DNA of 64,000 nt from Catenovulum sediminis (GTDB lineage: Bacteria > Pseudomonadota > Gammaproteobacteria > Enterobacterales > Alteromonadaceae). The stretch lies in assembly GCF_007289895.1 (NCBI RefSeq), contig NZ_CP041660.1:1736001-1800000 (forward strand), in the 5' to 3' direction. A program made the position numbers and the translations under genes. Shown here piece after piece: positions 1 to 7,156 of the stretch (within the stretch, counting starts at the first letter, position 1; each line of letters begins with the position of its first letter). Below the pieces are notes generated by a model. The model had not been told where the DNA came from. It searched no databases and saw only the letters and a list, made by a program, of their open reading frames with translations.

Positions 1-3
1 AAT

Positions 4-294
4 ATGCATAACCCTGCGCATCCCGGTGAGATACTCAAAGATCTTGTTATTGATGCTCTAGAACTGACCATTACTGATGTAGCGCAACATTTAGATGTGA
101 GCCGTAAAACATTATCGAAAATTCTTAATGGTAAAGGGGCTATTACCCCAGAGATGGCTATTCGTCTTGAACTCGTTTTTGGTAAGCCTTCTGCGGCCCA
201 TTGGCTTCGTTTGCAAAATGCTTTTGATTTGTGGCAAGCAAGGCAACACCAAAGCTCTTTACATGTCTCACCGTATAATATGGCTGCAGTATAA
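4..294 (+). CDS. higA: HigA-family antitoxin (XRE-type HTH)
   Basis: This 96-residue protein has the HigA layout: an N-terminal HPGEIL motif (residues 6-11), a helix-turn-helix around residues 25-50 with the typical [13 protein letters not shown] recognition segment, and a C-terminal dimerisation tail. HigA proteins neutralise the mRNA-cleaving toxin HigB and repress their own operon. In higBA loci the toxin gene lies upstream, which here would be off the left edge, so the toxin cannot be confirmed. The stop codon is followed within about 10 bases by an attC-like palindrome, so the gene looks like integron cassette cargo, where toxin-antitoxin pairs are common. Confidence 0.85.
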   Translation: MHNPAHPGEILKDLVIDALELTITDVAQHLDVSRKTLSKILNGKGAITPEMAIRLELVFGKPSAAHWLRLQNAFDLWQARQHQSSLHVSPYNMAAV

Positions 295-295
295 A

Positions 296-646
296 ACGCG
301 CATAATAAATAAGGATATGTTGCGCGAAGCTGCAACTTAATCCTATTTTCTGCATCCTGCAGTCACGGCATTAGCGCACCCTTGCACGTCACAAGCCCGG
401 TGTCGAGTTCTGCTTATTAAGGAAATAAATCGGTTTGTCGTCATGGCTGACTTTTTCAAGGTGAGTCTTGGTTAAATAGGCGCAGTCAAAGGCAGAGTTT
501 TAACTGGCATGGGTTTAAAGATATGCTAGGATATTTTCAAATTAAACCATTACGGGTCAGCAAACAGCAGATCGCGCTATTTTTAACGTCAGGGCACGTT
601 GGTATCTGTATAGGGGCGGCTCAGTAATGGGGCGTTCTACCGTGAC
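296..646 (+). repeat. Long repeat unit R1: palindrome plus group II intron 3' remnant
   Basis: This gene-free stretch is homologous over its whole length to 1710-2131. It starts with an imperfect palindrome (about 303-347) directly after the higA stop. About 230 bases of well-conserved non-coding sequence follow, then a decayed group II intron 3' end (575-646). Compared with the second copy it has one deletion of about 75 bases that removes the 5' arm of intron domain V. No coding potential is seen. The next gene starts 18 bases after the unit, with a GAGG ribosome-binding site supplied from outside the repeat. Confidence 0.7.
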
Positions 647-664
647 TGCAATACGAGGTAAGAA

Positions 665-1159
665 ATGAACAAAGGAGTGCTGACATTTTTCTGTGGAAAA
701 ATGGGATCAGGGAAAACTACAAAGTCTCGTGAAATCGCCCAAGAGCGAAACGCCGTACTTCTTTCAGAAGATGAGTGGCTTTCATCACTTTATCCGAATA
801 GTATCAAGATATTGGATGATTACGTCGAATATTCTGGTCGGCTTAAGCCTCAGATGAAGAAGCTTGTTCAATCGATCTTGGCGTCTGGAACTAACGTGGT
901 AATGGATTTTCCGGCAAATACAATTCAGCAACGAGCGTGGTTTAAAAGTATTTACTCAGAGATCCAAGCTCCACATGAATTATTTTACATCGACCAGCCA
1001 AATGAAACTTATTTGGAGCAGATCGCCAAAAGGCGGATAGAACAACCAGAGAGAGCGGCAACTGATACCCAAGAGATGTTTGAGCTGGTTACCAAGTACT
1101 TTGTTGCCCCCACACCTGATGAAGGGTTCAACACAATTGTAATTACGGCGAGTGCATAA
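665..1159 (+). CDS. P-loop ATPase/kinase-like protein (AAA_33 type)
   Basis: This 164-residue protein has a Walker A motif G-K-M-G-S-G-K-T-T at residues 11-19 near the N-terminus. It resembles small zeta-toxin or adenylylsulfate-kinase-like P-loop proteins (AAA_33), which phosphorylate small molecules or nucleic acids. A possible lid with several arginines follows (RRIEQPER, about residues 122-129). The substrate cannot be named. The start is supported by GAGG six bases upstream of ATG. The gene sits between an intron remnant and an attC-like hairpin whose first core overlaps the stop codon, so it looks like a single-gene cassette. Confidence 0.7.
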   Translation: MNKGVLTFFCGKMGSGKTTKSREIAQERNAVLLSEDEWLSSLYPNSIKILDDYVEYSGRLKPQMKKLVQSILASGTNVVMDFPANTIQQRAWFKSIYSEIQAPHELFYIDQPNETYLEQIAKRRIEQPERAATDTQEMFELVTKYFVAPTPDEGFNTIVITASA

Positions 1160-1237
1160 CAATCGCAGGCGCGGTGGCGGCTTTTTCGTTGCGGCTTCGC
1201 CTTCACTAAAAAGCCGCGCGTGCTGCGGGTGTGTGCA
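1154..1237 (+). other. attC-like recombination site (degenerate right core)
   Basis: The stop codon of the P-loop gene lies inside GCATAAC (1154-1160), which resembles an attC R'' core followed by AA. The interior folds into a long hairpin whose arms GCGGCTTTTT and AAAAAGCCGC pair. The right end GTGTGCA (1231-1237) is only a weak match to the expected GTTATGC, so the site may be decayed. attC sites are the recombination sites of integron cassettes and act as folded single strands. Confidence 0.5.
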
Positions 1238-1283
1238 CTCTGTGAAATTAACCTTGATCGTATAATTTATAGAGGGATTACTT

Positions 1284-1709
1284 ATGCAAACTAAAGCGAG
1301 TTGTCTGTGCGGTTCCGTTAAGTTCGAGATTGAGCTATCAAACCCAGAACCAGAAATTGCTGCCTGTCATTGTAGTATGTGCCGAAAGTGGCTTGGTGGG
1401 CCAATGTTGGCAATGGATAGTGGCATGCTAAAGAACGTGTCGGGTAAATCTTTTATTGCTCGATATTCATCTTCGGAGTGGGCAGAGAGGGGGTTCTGTA
1501 AGAAGTGTGGTACTAATCTGTTTTACTACTTAATACCCGCAGAACAATATCATTTTCCTGTAGGTTTATTCGATAGCGAAATACAATTTAAATTCAGCCA
1601 TCAGATTTTTATTGACGAAAAGCCAGATTTCTATACTTTCGCTAATGAGACTCAAAATATGACTGGTGCCGAGGTGTTTGCCCACTTTGAAAATGAGAAC
1701 AACACATAA
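1284..1709 (+). CDS. GFA-family (CENP-V/GFA) zinc protein
   Basis: This 141-residue protein has the family's zinc-binding cysteines: C7-L-C9, C28-H-C30-S-M-C33 and C72-K-K-C75. The GFA family is named after glutathione-dependent formaldehyde-activating enzyme, which helps form S-hydroxymethylglutathione, but most small members have no proven substrate. The fold is a beta-rich barrel with a structural and a catalytic zinc, acting in the cytoplasm. AGAGGG precedes the ATG. The stop codon runs straight into an attC-like palindrome, so the gene is probably a cassette. The family call is secure, the reaction is not. Confidence 0.85.
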   Translation: MQTKASCLCGSVKFEIELSNPEPEIAACHCSMCRKWLGGPMLAMDSGMLKNVSGKSFIARYSSSEWAERGFCKKCGTNLFYYLIPAEQYHFPVGLFDSEIQFKFSHQIFIDEKPDFYTFANETQNMTGAEVFAHFENENNT

Positions 1710-2131
1710 TAAACAAGGATATGTTGCGCGCAGCCGCAACTTAATCCTATTGTTGGACCGTTTCTCTGCATCTTGCAGTCACGGCATTAGTGCATCCTTG
1801 CACGTCACAAGCCCGGTGTTGAGTTCTGCTTATTAAGGAAATATATAGGTTTGTCGTCATGGCTGACTTGTTCAAGGTGAGCCTAAGTTAAATAGACGCC
1901 CCCAAACGCTGACTTTTAACTGGCATGGGTTTAAAGATATGCTAGGATATTTTCAAATTAAACCATTACGCGTCAGCAAACGGCTGATCGAGGTAGATTG
2001 GTATTAGAGGGGCTTTGTGTTTTACACGGGCAATGATATTAATGAAGAGCCGGATGCGGTGCTATTTTTAACATTAGGGCACGTCCGGATCTGTATGGGG
2101 GCGGCTCAGTAATGGGTCGTTCTACCATGAC
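1710..2131 (+). repeat. Long repeat unit R2: palindrome, conserved spacer, intron 3' end
   Basis: Second and fuller copy of the unit at 296-646. The palindrome (about 1708-1758) ends in GTTGGAC, which fits the integron core consensus GTTRRRY. The spacer 1759-1990 matches copy 1 with scattered point differences. From about 2000 the sequence resembles the 3' part of the intact intron at 2992-3766. The remaining gap up to the next gene (2132-2277) is AT-rich leader ending in GGAG before ATG. No gene is seen in 1710-2277. Confidence 0.7.
2047..2131 (+). mobile_element. Group II intron remnant: domains V and VI only
   Basis: The segment begins GAGCCGGATGCGG, continues with the GCACGTCCGGATC arm that pairs back to it, then a G-rich linker and a domain-VI-like hairpin ending CTACCATGAC. 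It is nearly identical to 3682-3766 of the intact intron, and several differences in the domain VI stem keep pairing. No 5' GTGCG end is present upstream, so it is a 5'-truncated copy. Confidence 0.75.
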
Positions 2132-2277
2132 GGCTTACGTAGAATCGTCGATTTTTTTTACACATATAATTTCTTGCAAAAAAATACATCGATAAAACAA
2201 GTGGTTGCTGTTTGGCATGATAAGTGCATAACTTGGGTAGAGGTTACTCATAATCAATTCATTTATGGAGAAAAAAA

Positions 2278-2922
2278 ATGAAAAAATTGCTTGCTTATAT
2301 GTTGGGGTGCTTGTTCGCTGGGTCAGTCAACGCAGGGTTAATCACAAAAAGCCCGGATTTAGGAGATTATTGGAGTCCATTGTCAAACACTGGAACGTAT
2401 ATATACGCTAATAGTTTTGTGGCTGACTCTAATGGAATCGCTACTGATTTAGGTATTTGGCTAAATGGAGGTAGTTCTGATTTTGTTCTACAAGTATTTG
2501 GCTCTCTGGGAGGTAATTTAAACAATGGTCCGGACTCCTCAAATATCTTTGCAACAACATCAGTGATCTCAGGCTTAAGTTTTTCATCATTAACTTATAT
2601 AGAACAGTCAACTCTATCTGGTGCTATTGACCTGGTAGCAAATGAAACATATTGGTTTGCAGCAAGCACTGTTGGTTTGGGAGGTTCAGGATCATTTAAT
2701 GTTGGAGGACATACGCAGAATAGTGGTGGCATAATTGATAACGGAACTTTTTGGTTCTCTAACGATAGCTCTGGTGTAATTTTCGATGGGCAATCGCTGA
2801 CTCCTGAAATGGCATTCACGGTGAATATTGACTCAGTTAGCGTACCAGAGCCAGCGTCTATTGTCTTACTTGGTTTGGGCTTAGCAGGACTTGGGTTTTC
2901 TCGCCGAAAAGTAAAACCCTAA
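2278..2922 (+). CDS. PEP-CTERM sorting-domain exported protein
   Basis: This 214-residue secreted protein starts with a signal peptide (MKKLLAYMLGCLFAGSVNA). It ends with a PEP-CTERM signal: VPEP at residues 189-192, a hydrophobic helix and a final RRK cluster. Such proteins are recognised and processed by an exosortase (EpsH/XrtA) and usually become surface or exopolysaccharide-associated. The glycine/serine/asparagine-rich middle has no recognisable domain. No exosortase lies in this window. The start has GGAG upstream. The stop lies inside the R'' core of an attC site, so the gene looks like a cassette. Confidence 0.9.
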   Translation: MKKLLAYMLGCLFAGSVNAGLITKSPDLGDYWSPLSNTGTYIYANSFVADSNGIATDLGIWLNGGSSDFVLQVFGSLGGNLNNGPDSSNIFATTSVISGLSFSSLTYIEQSTLSGAIDLVANETYWFAASTVGLGGSGSFNVGGHTQNSGGIIDNGTFWFSNDSSGVIFDGQSLTPEMAFTVNIDSVSVPEPASIVLLGLGLAGLGFSRRKVKP

Positions 2923-2991
2923 CAAGCGCACATAACCGGCAAATAAAAACGGGGCGGCTTTACCGCCCCGTTTTTATTTATGTGTGCGTTA
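2917..2991 (+). other. attC site interrupted in its R' core by a group II intron
   Basis: The left core CCCTAAC (2917-2923) contains the PEP-CTERM stop codon. AA and the L'' arm GCGCACATAA follow. The right arm TTATGTGTGC (2978-2987) pairs with L'', and GTTA (2988-2991) begins the R' core. Between the arms lies a perfect 13-bp GC-rich stem. The sequence after the intron begins GGGC (3767), so removing the intron yields GTTAGGG, the exact complement of the left core. That match supports both the attC call and the intron boundaries. Confidence 0.75.
2945..2975 (+). terminator. Rho-independent terminator-like stem inside attC
   Basis: A perfect 13-bp stem (AAAAACGGGGCGG, loop CTTTA, matching right arm) ends in TTTTT. 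It would stop transcription of the PEP-CTERM gene in both directions. It also forms the terminal structure of the attC site. Confidence 0.8.
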
Positions 2992-3766
2992 GTGCGACAA
3001 GCGAAGCTTGGCGCATCTTACAGGGTGAAAGTCCTTGTCTGGTAAGGTTTAGCCAACCACCAGTATCGAGTCTTGCGTGTTGGGCGGAGATTATGGATTA
3101 TCGAAGATTCTCCCGTGGTGCGGCCACACATAATCGAACAAACAATACGAAGCGTAGACAGAGAATGATATAGGCCATAGGGGATGCGCGTCCCTGAAGT
3201 GTTGAAATCGCTGCGAAAAGCAAGAATTCTGATTGATGAGGCCCCTCTTTTATATGTTAGGGCAGTCGAAGTCCAAGCAAAACAACCGGTACGGCAAGGT
3301 TGTGGAGAGTCAGCGCAGTTATAAAACCGTGGCATGTATTAAATAAAAGATGTGCACAAGAACTTGTGAGACCCAGTACAACTACCAAAGGATATGAGTC
3401 GGGATGCTGAGCAAAAAGCGAGGCGAACAATGGTGTATTGGGAGTCGGACCTACTCATAGTAGTCTGAAAACGGGAAAGCCGTTTACATGGCGAAGGGGT
3501 TGGCGGTTATATTGCGTTTGTAACGGAAACATACACCGGACATGTAGGGCTGGATATTGTATGAATATACATTCAGTTGAGCTGAAAATTGATTAAATTA
3601 TCCTCGGGTGAAATGGAGAAGATGGCTAGATTAAGCAACTTTGTGAAGGCAATATACTGTGCGGTAAATAATATAACTGAGGAGCCGGATGCGGTGCTAT
3701 TTTCAACATTAGGGCACGTCCGGATCTGTATGGGGGCGGCCCAGCAATGGGTCGCTCTACCATGAC
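2992..3766 (+). mobile_element. ORF-less group II intron
   Basis: The 775-bp element begins with the group II 5' consensus GTGCGAC (2992-2998). Around 3455-3505 it has TCATAGTAGTCTGA and GTTTACATGGCGAAGGGG, blocks that precede domain IV in many bacterial introns such as Ll.LtrB. It ends with domain V (GAGCCGGATGCGG at 3682, paired with GCACGTCCGGATC) and a domain VI hairpin closing in CTACCATGAC. There is no reverse transcriptase or maturase ORF, so splicing or mobility would need a protein from elsewhere. It has the same orientation as the cassettes and sits inside the R' core of an attC. Exact splice sites are inferred. Confidence 0.85.
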
Positions 3767-3774
3767 GGGCTCTC

Positions 3775-4269
3775 ATGCGATCAGCGGTACTTTTAATTAC
3801 AATGCTATGTTCGAGCAACCTTCATGCAGATGTAGACTTGGCAGAAATGCAAAAGTATGAGGCATTTGATAACTGGGTATATGAAGCGTTTCCTATCGGC
3901 AGTCCCGTATCAGAAAATAGTATTATTGAGCTCGGTAAACTCATCGAATCTACTGAGCAAGAGTATTCGGTAGGGCACGCTGCGAACCCGTTGAAGTCTG
4001 TTACATACAAATTTCATGGTCTTGAGGTCTGCGCCATTGTTGAGCAAACAGAGTCTAAAAAGGCCCATGTAACTCAAATAACAATAAGCACCAGCAACTG
4101 GGCTCTTTCAAATGACATTACAATTGGTCAAAATCTCAGCGTGCTATCTAAGCTACCAGTTTCTCCACATGAAGGCACCTTAAATTATTGCGGTGCGGCC
4201 AATTGTATTGAATTTAAAGCAAAGGGTAATATTATTAACGCCATCAAAATTAACCTATATGCAGACTAA
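3775..4269 (+). CDS. Exported protein of unknown function
   Basis: This 164-residue protein has a likely signal peptide (MRSAVLLITMLCSSNLHA) and a soluble remainder with cysteines near residues 82, 142 and 147 that could form disulfides in the periplasm. I do not recognise a family. The ATG lies only eight bases after the intron's 3' end. The only Shine-Dalgarno-like bases (GGG) are the remains of the interrupted attC core, so translation may depend on the transcript state. An attC site follows three bases after the stop codon. Cassette cargo is the best reading. Confidence 0.6.
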   Translation: MRSAVLLITMLCSSNLHADVDLAEMQKYEAFDNWVYEAFPIGSPVSENSIIELGKLIESTEQEYSVGHAANPLKSVTYKFHGLEVCAIVEQTESKKAHVTQITISTSNWALSNDITIGQNLSVLSKLPVSPHEGTLNYCGAANCIEFKAKGNIINAIKINLYAD

Positions 4270-4271
4270 AG

Positions 4272-4408
4272 CCCTAACAATGTGTTCAACCATCGCTACG
4301 CCTCGGCTTCGCTGGACAGCCAAAGCGTCGCTCCTTTTGTGCATTCGCTACACTCATTTTTGCACAAAAGCATCGTCACTTTGTCTGCCGGTTAACACGG
4401 CGTTGAGA
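4272..4408 (+). other. attC site (137 bp)
   Basis: The left core CCCTAAC (4272-4278) plus AA is followed by GTGTTCAACC. The right side has GGTTAACAC, which pairs with that arm except for one extra C, the extrahelical base typical of attC. The right core is GTTGAGA (4402-4408), an imperfect GTTRRRY. The interior holds further inverted repeats such as CTTTTGTGCA and TGCACAAAAG. The layout resembles the aadA-type 59-base element, with a longer variable stem. Confidence 0.75.
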
Positions 4409-4746
4409 CTGTAGAAAAACCTTTTGGTAAATTACTGTTCTATTTGTTGTGTAAAAAATAGACTGAAAAGGTGCTTCTACGTAAAATTTTATAGATTTCA
4501 CCATTGAACGGGTGAATTTAACAGTCTGGGTAAGCCCTAACGACTCAATTATCGCATGGACACGAAACATTTGGTTTGCGCGCCTTTTCCGCTAATTTTA
4601 GCCAGCTATTTTATTGCCGCTTAGTAAAACGTTGATCCGCTGAAAGCATGTATCACACTCATTAAACTCAAAATTTTAAATTTGCGTTTTCATCCCCGTT
4701 TAGCCATTATATAAGTCATTAAATATAATTTTTTAAAGAGCGAGTC
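4409..4746. other. Gene-free stretch before the Fic gene
   Basis: No convincing gene is seen. A second CCCTAAC (4535-4541) preceded by TAA could be the left core of another decayed attC, but no matching right core was found. The last 60 bases are AT-rich and probably hold the promoter of the Fic gene, whose ribosome-binding site is AAAGAG, about nine bases before ATG. Confidence 0.3.
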
Positions 4747-6092
4747 ATGGCTAAGTCAAGGGTTGAAACCCCACCTATATTCAGCTTTCCAGATGATTTT
4801 AAAGAAATAGCCCCATTTATTAATCAATGTGATGTGACGGATGCTAAAGGCCGCTATCTACCTTGGGCGCAGTTTAAGTGGAGAGTTGATAAAAAAAATG
4901 CTGAGAGCCTGTGGAAAGCTGTTAAATTTAAAAGGATGTCTCAATATAAAAAAATTGAGCTGAAAGATGAAAAAGGTAAGCCTTTTGTGTACTGCACACC
5001 TCATTCCATGGAAGCAACTTTATATCGATTGGTAAAAATTACCGGAGGTAACGTCGGTGCTGCAGCAGACTCGACAGCAAGTGACAGTTTACAGAGCAAG
5101 TTTTTAGTCTCGTCTCTTATAATGGAGGAGGCGATTACTAGTGCTCAGCTTGAAGGCGCGTCAACTACTAGGGAAGTAGCAAAAAAAATGTTGGAGGACG
5201 AAAGGGAACCAATTGATGAAGATGAAAGAATGATTCTCAATAATTACCTTCTTCTACAGTATGCGGAGCAAAAGTGTAAAGATGAGCTCACTCTAGATAT
5301 GATTCTAGAGTTTCATCGAATTGCGACACAAGGAACAACAGAAAACAATGTCGTTCCGGGGCGTTTAGAGTCGATAACGATATATACATAGAAGATGGAG
5401 ATGGGAATGTGGCGCACCAACCTCCCAACTTTAACCTGATTGAGCAGAGATTAATGTCTTTGTGCGAATTCGCTAATCAAGATCACTCAGGTCAAGGGGG
5501 CTGCGATTTTGTTCATCCTTTAATTAAAGCAATTGTGCTTCACTTCATGGTGGGGTTTGAACACCCGTTCAGAGATGGTAATGGTAGGACTGCTAGGGCT
5601 TTATTCTACTGGTTTATGTTAAAAAGTGACTATCGGTTATTTAAATACATATCCATTAGTAAGCTTTTAAAAGAGAAACCCAAAGACTACGGTTTGTCGT
5701 ATATCTATACTGAAAAAGACGACAACGATTTAACGTATTTTATATATTATCAATTAGACACTATTTCTAAAGCTTTTGAGGAGCTTAAAAGCTACTTAGA
5801 TCATAAAGTTCATGAATTTAAAAAGATTTCAGAGTCGCTTGAAAAAACAGCTTGGGGCAGCAAGCTTAACTTTATTCAGAAAGATTTGATCAAAAAAGCC
5901 GTTAAAGAGCCAGGAAGGGTTTTCACAATTAGAGAGGTTTCTAAGTCTTATTCAATCACTGATAACACGTCTAGAGCTTACTTAAACAAATTAACAGAAT
6001 TTAAGCTTTTTTTATCTACGAAGGATGGTAGAAAAATAATTTACATAGCCCCTTCTGATTTATTAAAAAAATTAAATTCGGCAAAAACTTAA
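4747..6092 (+). pseudogene. Fic-family AMP-transferase, interrupted by a frameshift
   Basis: Two consecutive reading frames (4747-5391 and about 5365-6092) together encode one Fic protein of about 447 residues. The first part has a class-II inhibitory motif S-A-Q-L-E-G (residues 132-137) that normally blocks ATP binding. The second has the catalytic HPFRDGNGR motif (about 5562-5588) and a C-terminal winged-helix-like region. Fic proteins transfer AMP from ATP to target hydroxyl groups. Adding one T to TTT at 5364-5366 restores a single frame through the junction. It is either a recent pseudogene or a sequencing error. Both halves are otherwise free of damage. An attC-like palindrome follows the stop. 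Confidence 0.8.
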
Positions 6093-6094
6093 AC

Positions 6095-6150
6095 GCGTAT
6101 AATAATTAGGATTAAGCTGCGCGAAACCGCAACTTAATCCGTTTGCGTAT
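6095..6150. repeat. attC-like palindrome after the Fic gene
   Basis: GGATTAAGCTGCG (6109-6121) and CGCAACTTAATCC (6128-6140) form a 13-bp stem with one mismatch and a six-base loop. The same hairpin, with small changes, follows higA, the GFA gene and the MerR gene, each time at the stop codon. Here the end of the opposite-strand DUF2938 gene also runs into it. Confidence 0.6.
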
Positions 6151-6639
6151 CATGCCTGTGTGTAGTGGTAAAGTTTTAGTGCCCACCCATAGGCCAAGCC
6201 CAAAAACAGCATGATTAATTAAACTATGCAGTCGTGCAGAGTTTGGTTTTAGTGTTCGTGATGAGGCAATGCCGGCTCCCATGCCCGGCTGCATTAGTAG
6301 GAAGGGGGCTACCACTGTTCCAACACCAACCATGAGCGCTGGACCAATTGTTGGGTTGAGAATCCAAGGCTTGCCTGCTACAGCAATCAGCACAGCTGCG
6401 AAAACGATACCTATCAGGTAGTGGGCAATCCATCCAATATAGTGTTCTCTTTTTATAGGCGCAGATGCTGCAATAGAGTCATGGCGAAATTTCCCATGCG
6501 GCATATAAGCCAACCAGCGCCCTACCATTCCATAATTTGGAGGGGCAATCCCGAGTAGTGATTTCCTCAATATGCTCCACAAATCCATCGCGGCGGTTGC
6601 TCCAATTCCGAGCAAAAATACAACGATTAGAGTGTTCAT
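6112..6639 (-). CDS. DUF2938 membrane protein
   Basis: This 175-residue protein has about four to five hydrophobic segments (near residues 3-20, 68-88, 95-115 and 140-158) and matches the DUF2938 family, inner-membrane proteins of unknown function. It is divergent from a MerR-family gene, and a MerR-type promoter lies between them, so it is probably that regulator's target. AAGGAGAG precedes the ATG. The last 11 or so residues (basic, RKRIKLRFRAA) are encoded by the attC-like palindrome, so the natural C-terminus was probably replaced when the DNA was joined here. Confidence 0.75.
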   Translation of the reverse strand: MNTLIVVFLLGIGATAAMDLWSILRKSLLGIAPPNYGMVGRWLAYMPHGKFRHDSIAASAPIKREHYIGWIAHYLIGIVFAAVLIAVAGKPWILNPTIGPALMVGVGTVVAPFLLMQPGMGAGIASSRTLKPNSARLHSLINHAVFGLGLWVGTKTLPLHTGMIRKRIKLRFRAA

Positions 6640-6678
6640 AAGTCTCTCCTTTGCTTGTTTCGATTTCTAACTAGTGAT

Positions 6679-6709
6679 AGCGTACTACCTCAAGTCGACT
6701 TGAGGTCAA
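6679..6709 (-). promoter_or_regulatory. MerR/SoxR-type promoter and operator for the DUF2938 gene
   Basis: A perfect 20-bp palindrome acctcaagtcgacttgaggt (6687-6706) lies between the divergent genes and closely resembles the SoxR box. On the - strand it falls between TTGACC (-35, 6704-6709 reversed) and TACGCT (-10, 6679-6684 reversed), spaced by 19 bp. That overlong spacer is typical of promoters activated by MerR proteins, which twist the DNA to realign the two elements. Confidence 0.7.
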
Positions 6710-6718
6710 GGATTATTT

Positions 6719-7156
6719 ATGGACATTTCAGAGGTAGCCAAACGTTCCGGTGTTCCGGCCTCCACATTACGTTTCTATGAAGAAAAAGGATTAATCAATT
6801 CTGTGGGTAGGCAAGGCCTGCGCCGGGTATTTGAGGCCAATATATTGGAAAGGCTTGCATTGATTACGCTGGGGCGAGCAGCTGGATTTTCACTAGATGA
6901 AATAGCTCATATGCTAGGGGCTAATGGAAGCCCAAATATAGATAGAGCGCTTTTGACGAAAAAGGCAGATGAACTAGATAGCACCATCCAAAAGCTAATC
7001 GCTATGCGAGATGGGCTAAGGCATGCTGCTGTTTGTTCTGCTCCGAGCCATATGGATTGTCCTAAGTTTCGTCGCTTGCTTGGATTAGCTGCATCTGGAG
7101 CAATTACAAGTGAAGGTTCGAAGAAGCTGGCAAAAAGGCGGCGAGCTAATAAATAA
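6719..7156 (+). CDS. MerR-family transcriptional regulator (SoxR-like subgroup)
   Basis: This 145-residue regulator has an N-terminal MerR winged helix (ISEVAKRSGVPASTLRFYEEKGL, about residues 3-25), a dimerisation coiled coil around 85-105 and a C-terminal V-C-S-A-P-S-H-M-D-C-P segment. SoxR has four cysteines here that bind a [2Fe-2S] cluster. Only two remain, so a cluster is unlikely and the signal is unknown. The palindrome 12 bases upstream should be its operator, coupling autoregulation with control of the DUF2938 gene. The final residues (ANK) are encoded at the start of the attC-like palindrome. Confidence 0.85.
   Translation: MDISEVAKRSGVPASTLRFYEEKGLINSVGRQGLRRVFEANILERLALITLGRAAGFSLDEIAHMLGANGSPNIDRALLTKKADELDSTIQKLIAMRDGLRHAAVCSAPSHMDCPKFRRLLGLAASGAITSEGSKKLAKRRRANK

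Noticed and set aside
2982-3335. Open frames on both strands inside the intron
   Set aside because: They overlap domain I of a group II intron, have no ribosome-binding sites and no similarity to reverse transcriptase or maturase.
4376-4570. 64-codon frame on the - strand after the attC at 4272-4408
   Set aside because: It runs through the right end of the attC site, has no recognisable features and no good ribosome-binding site.
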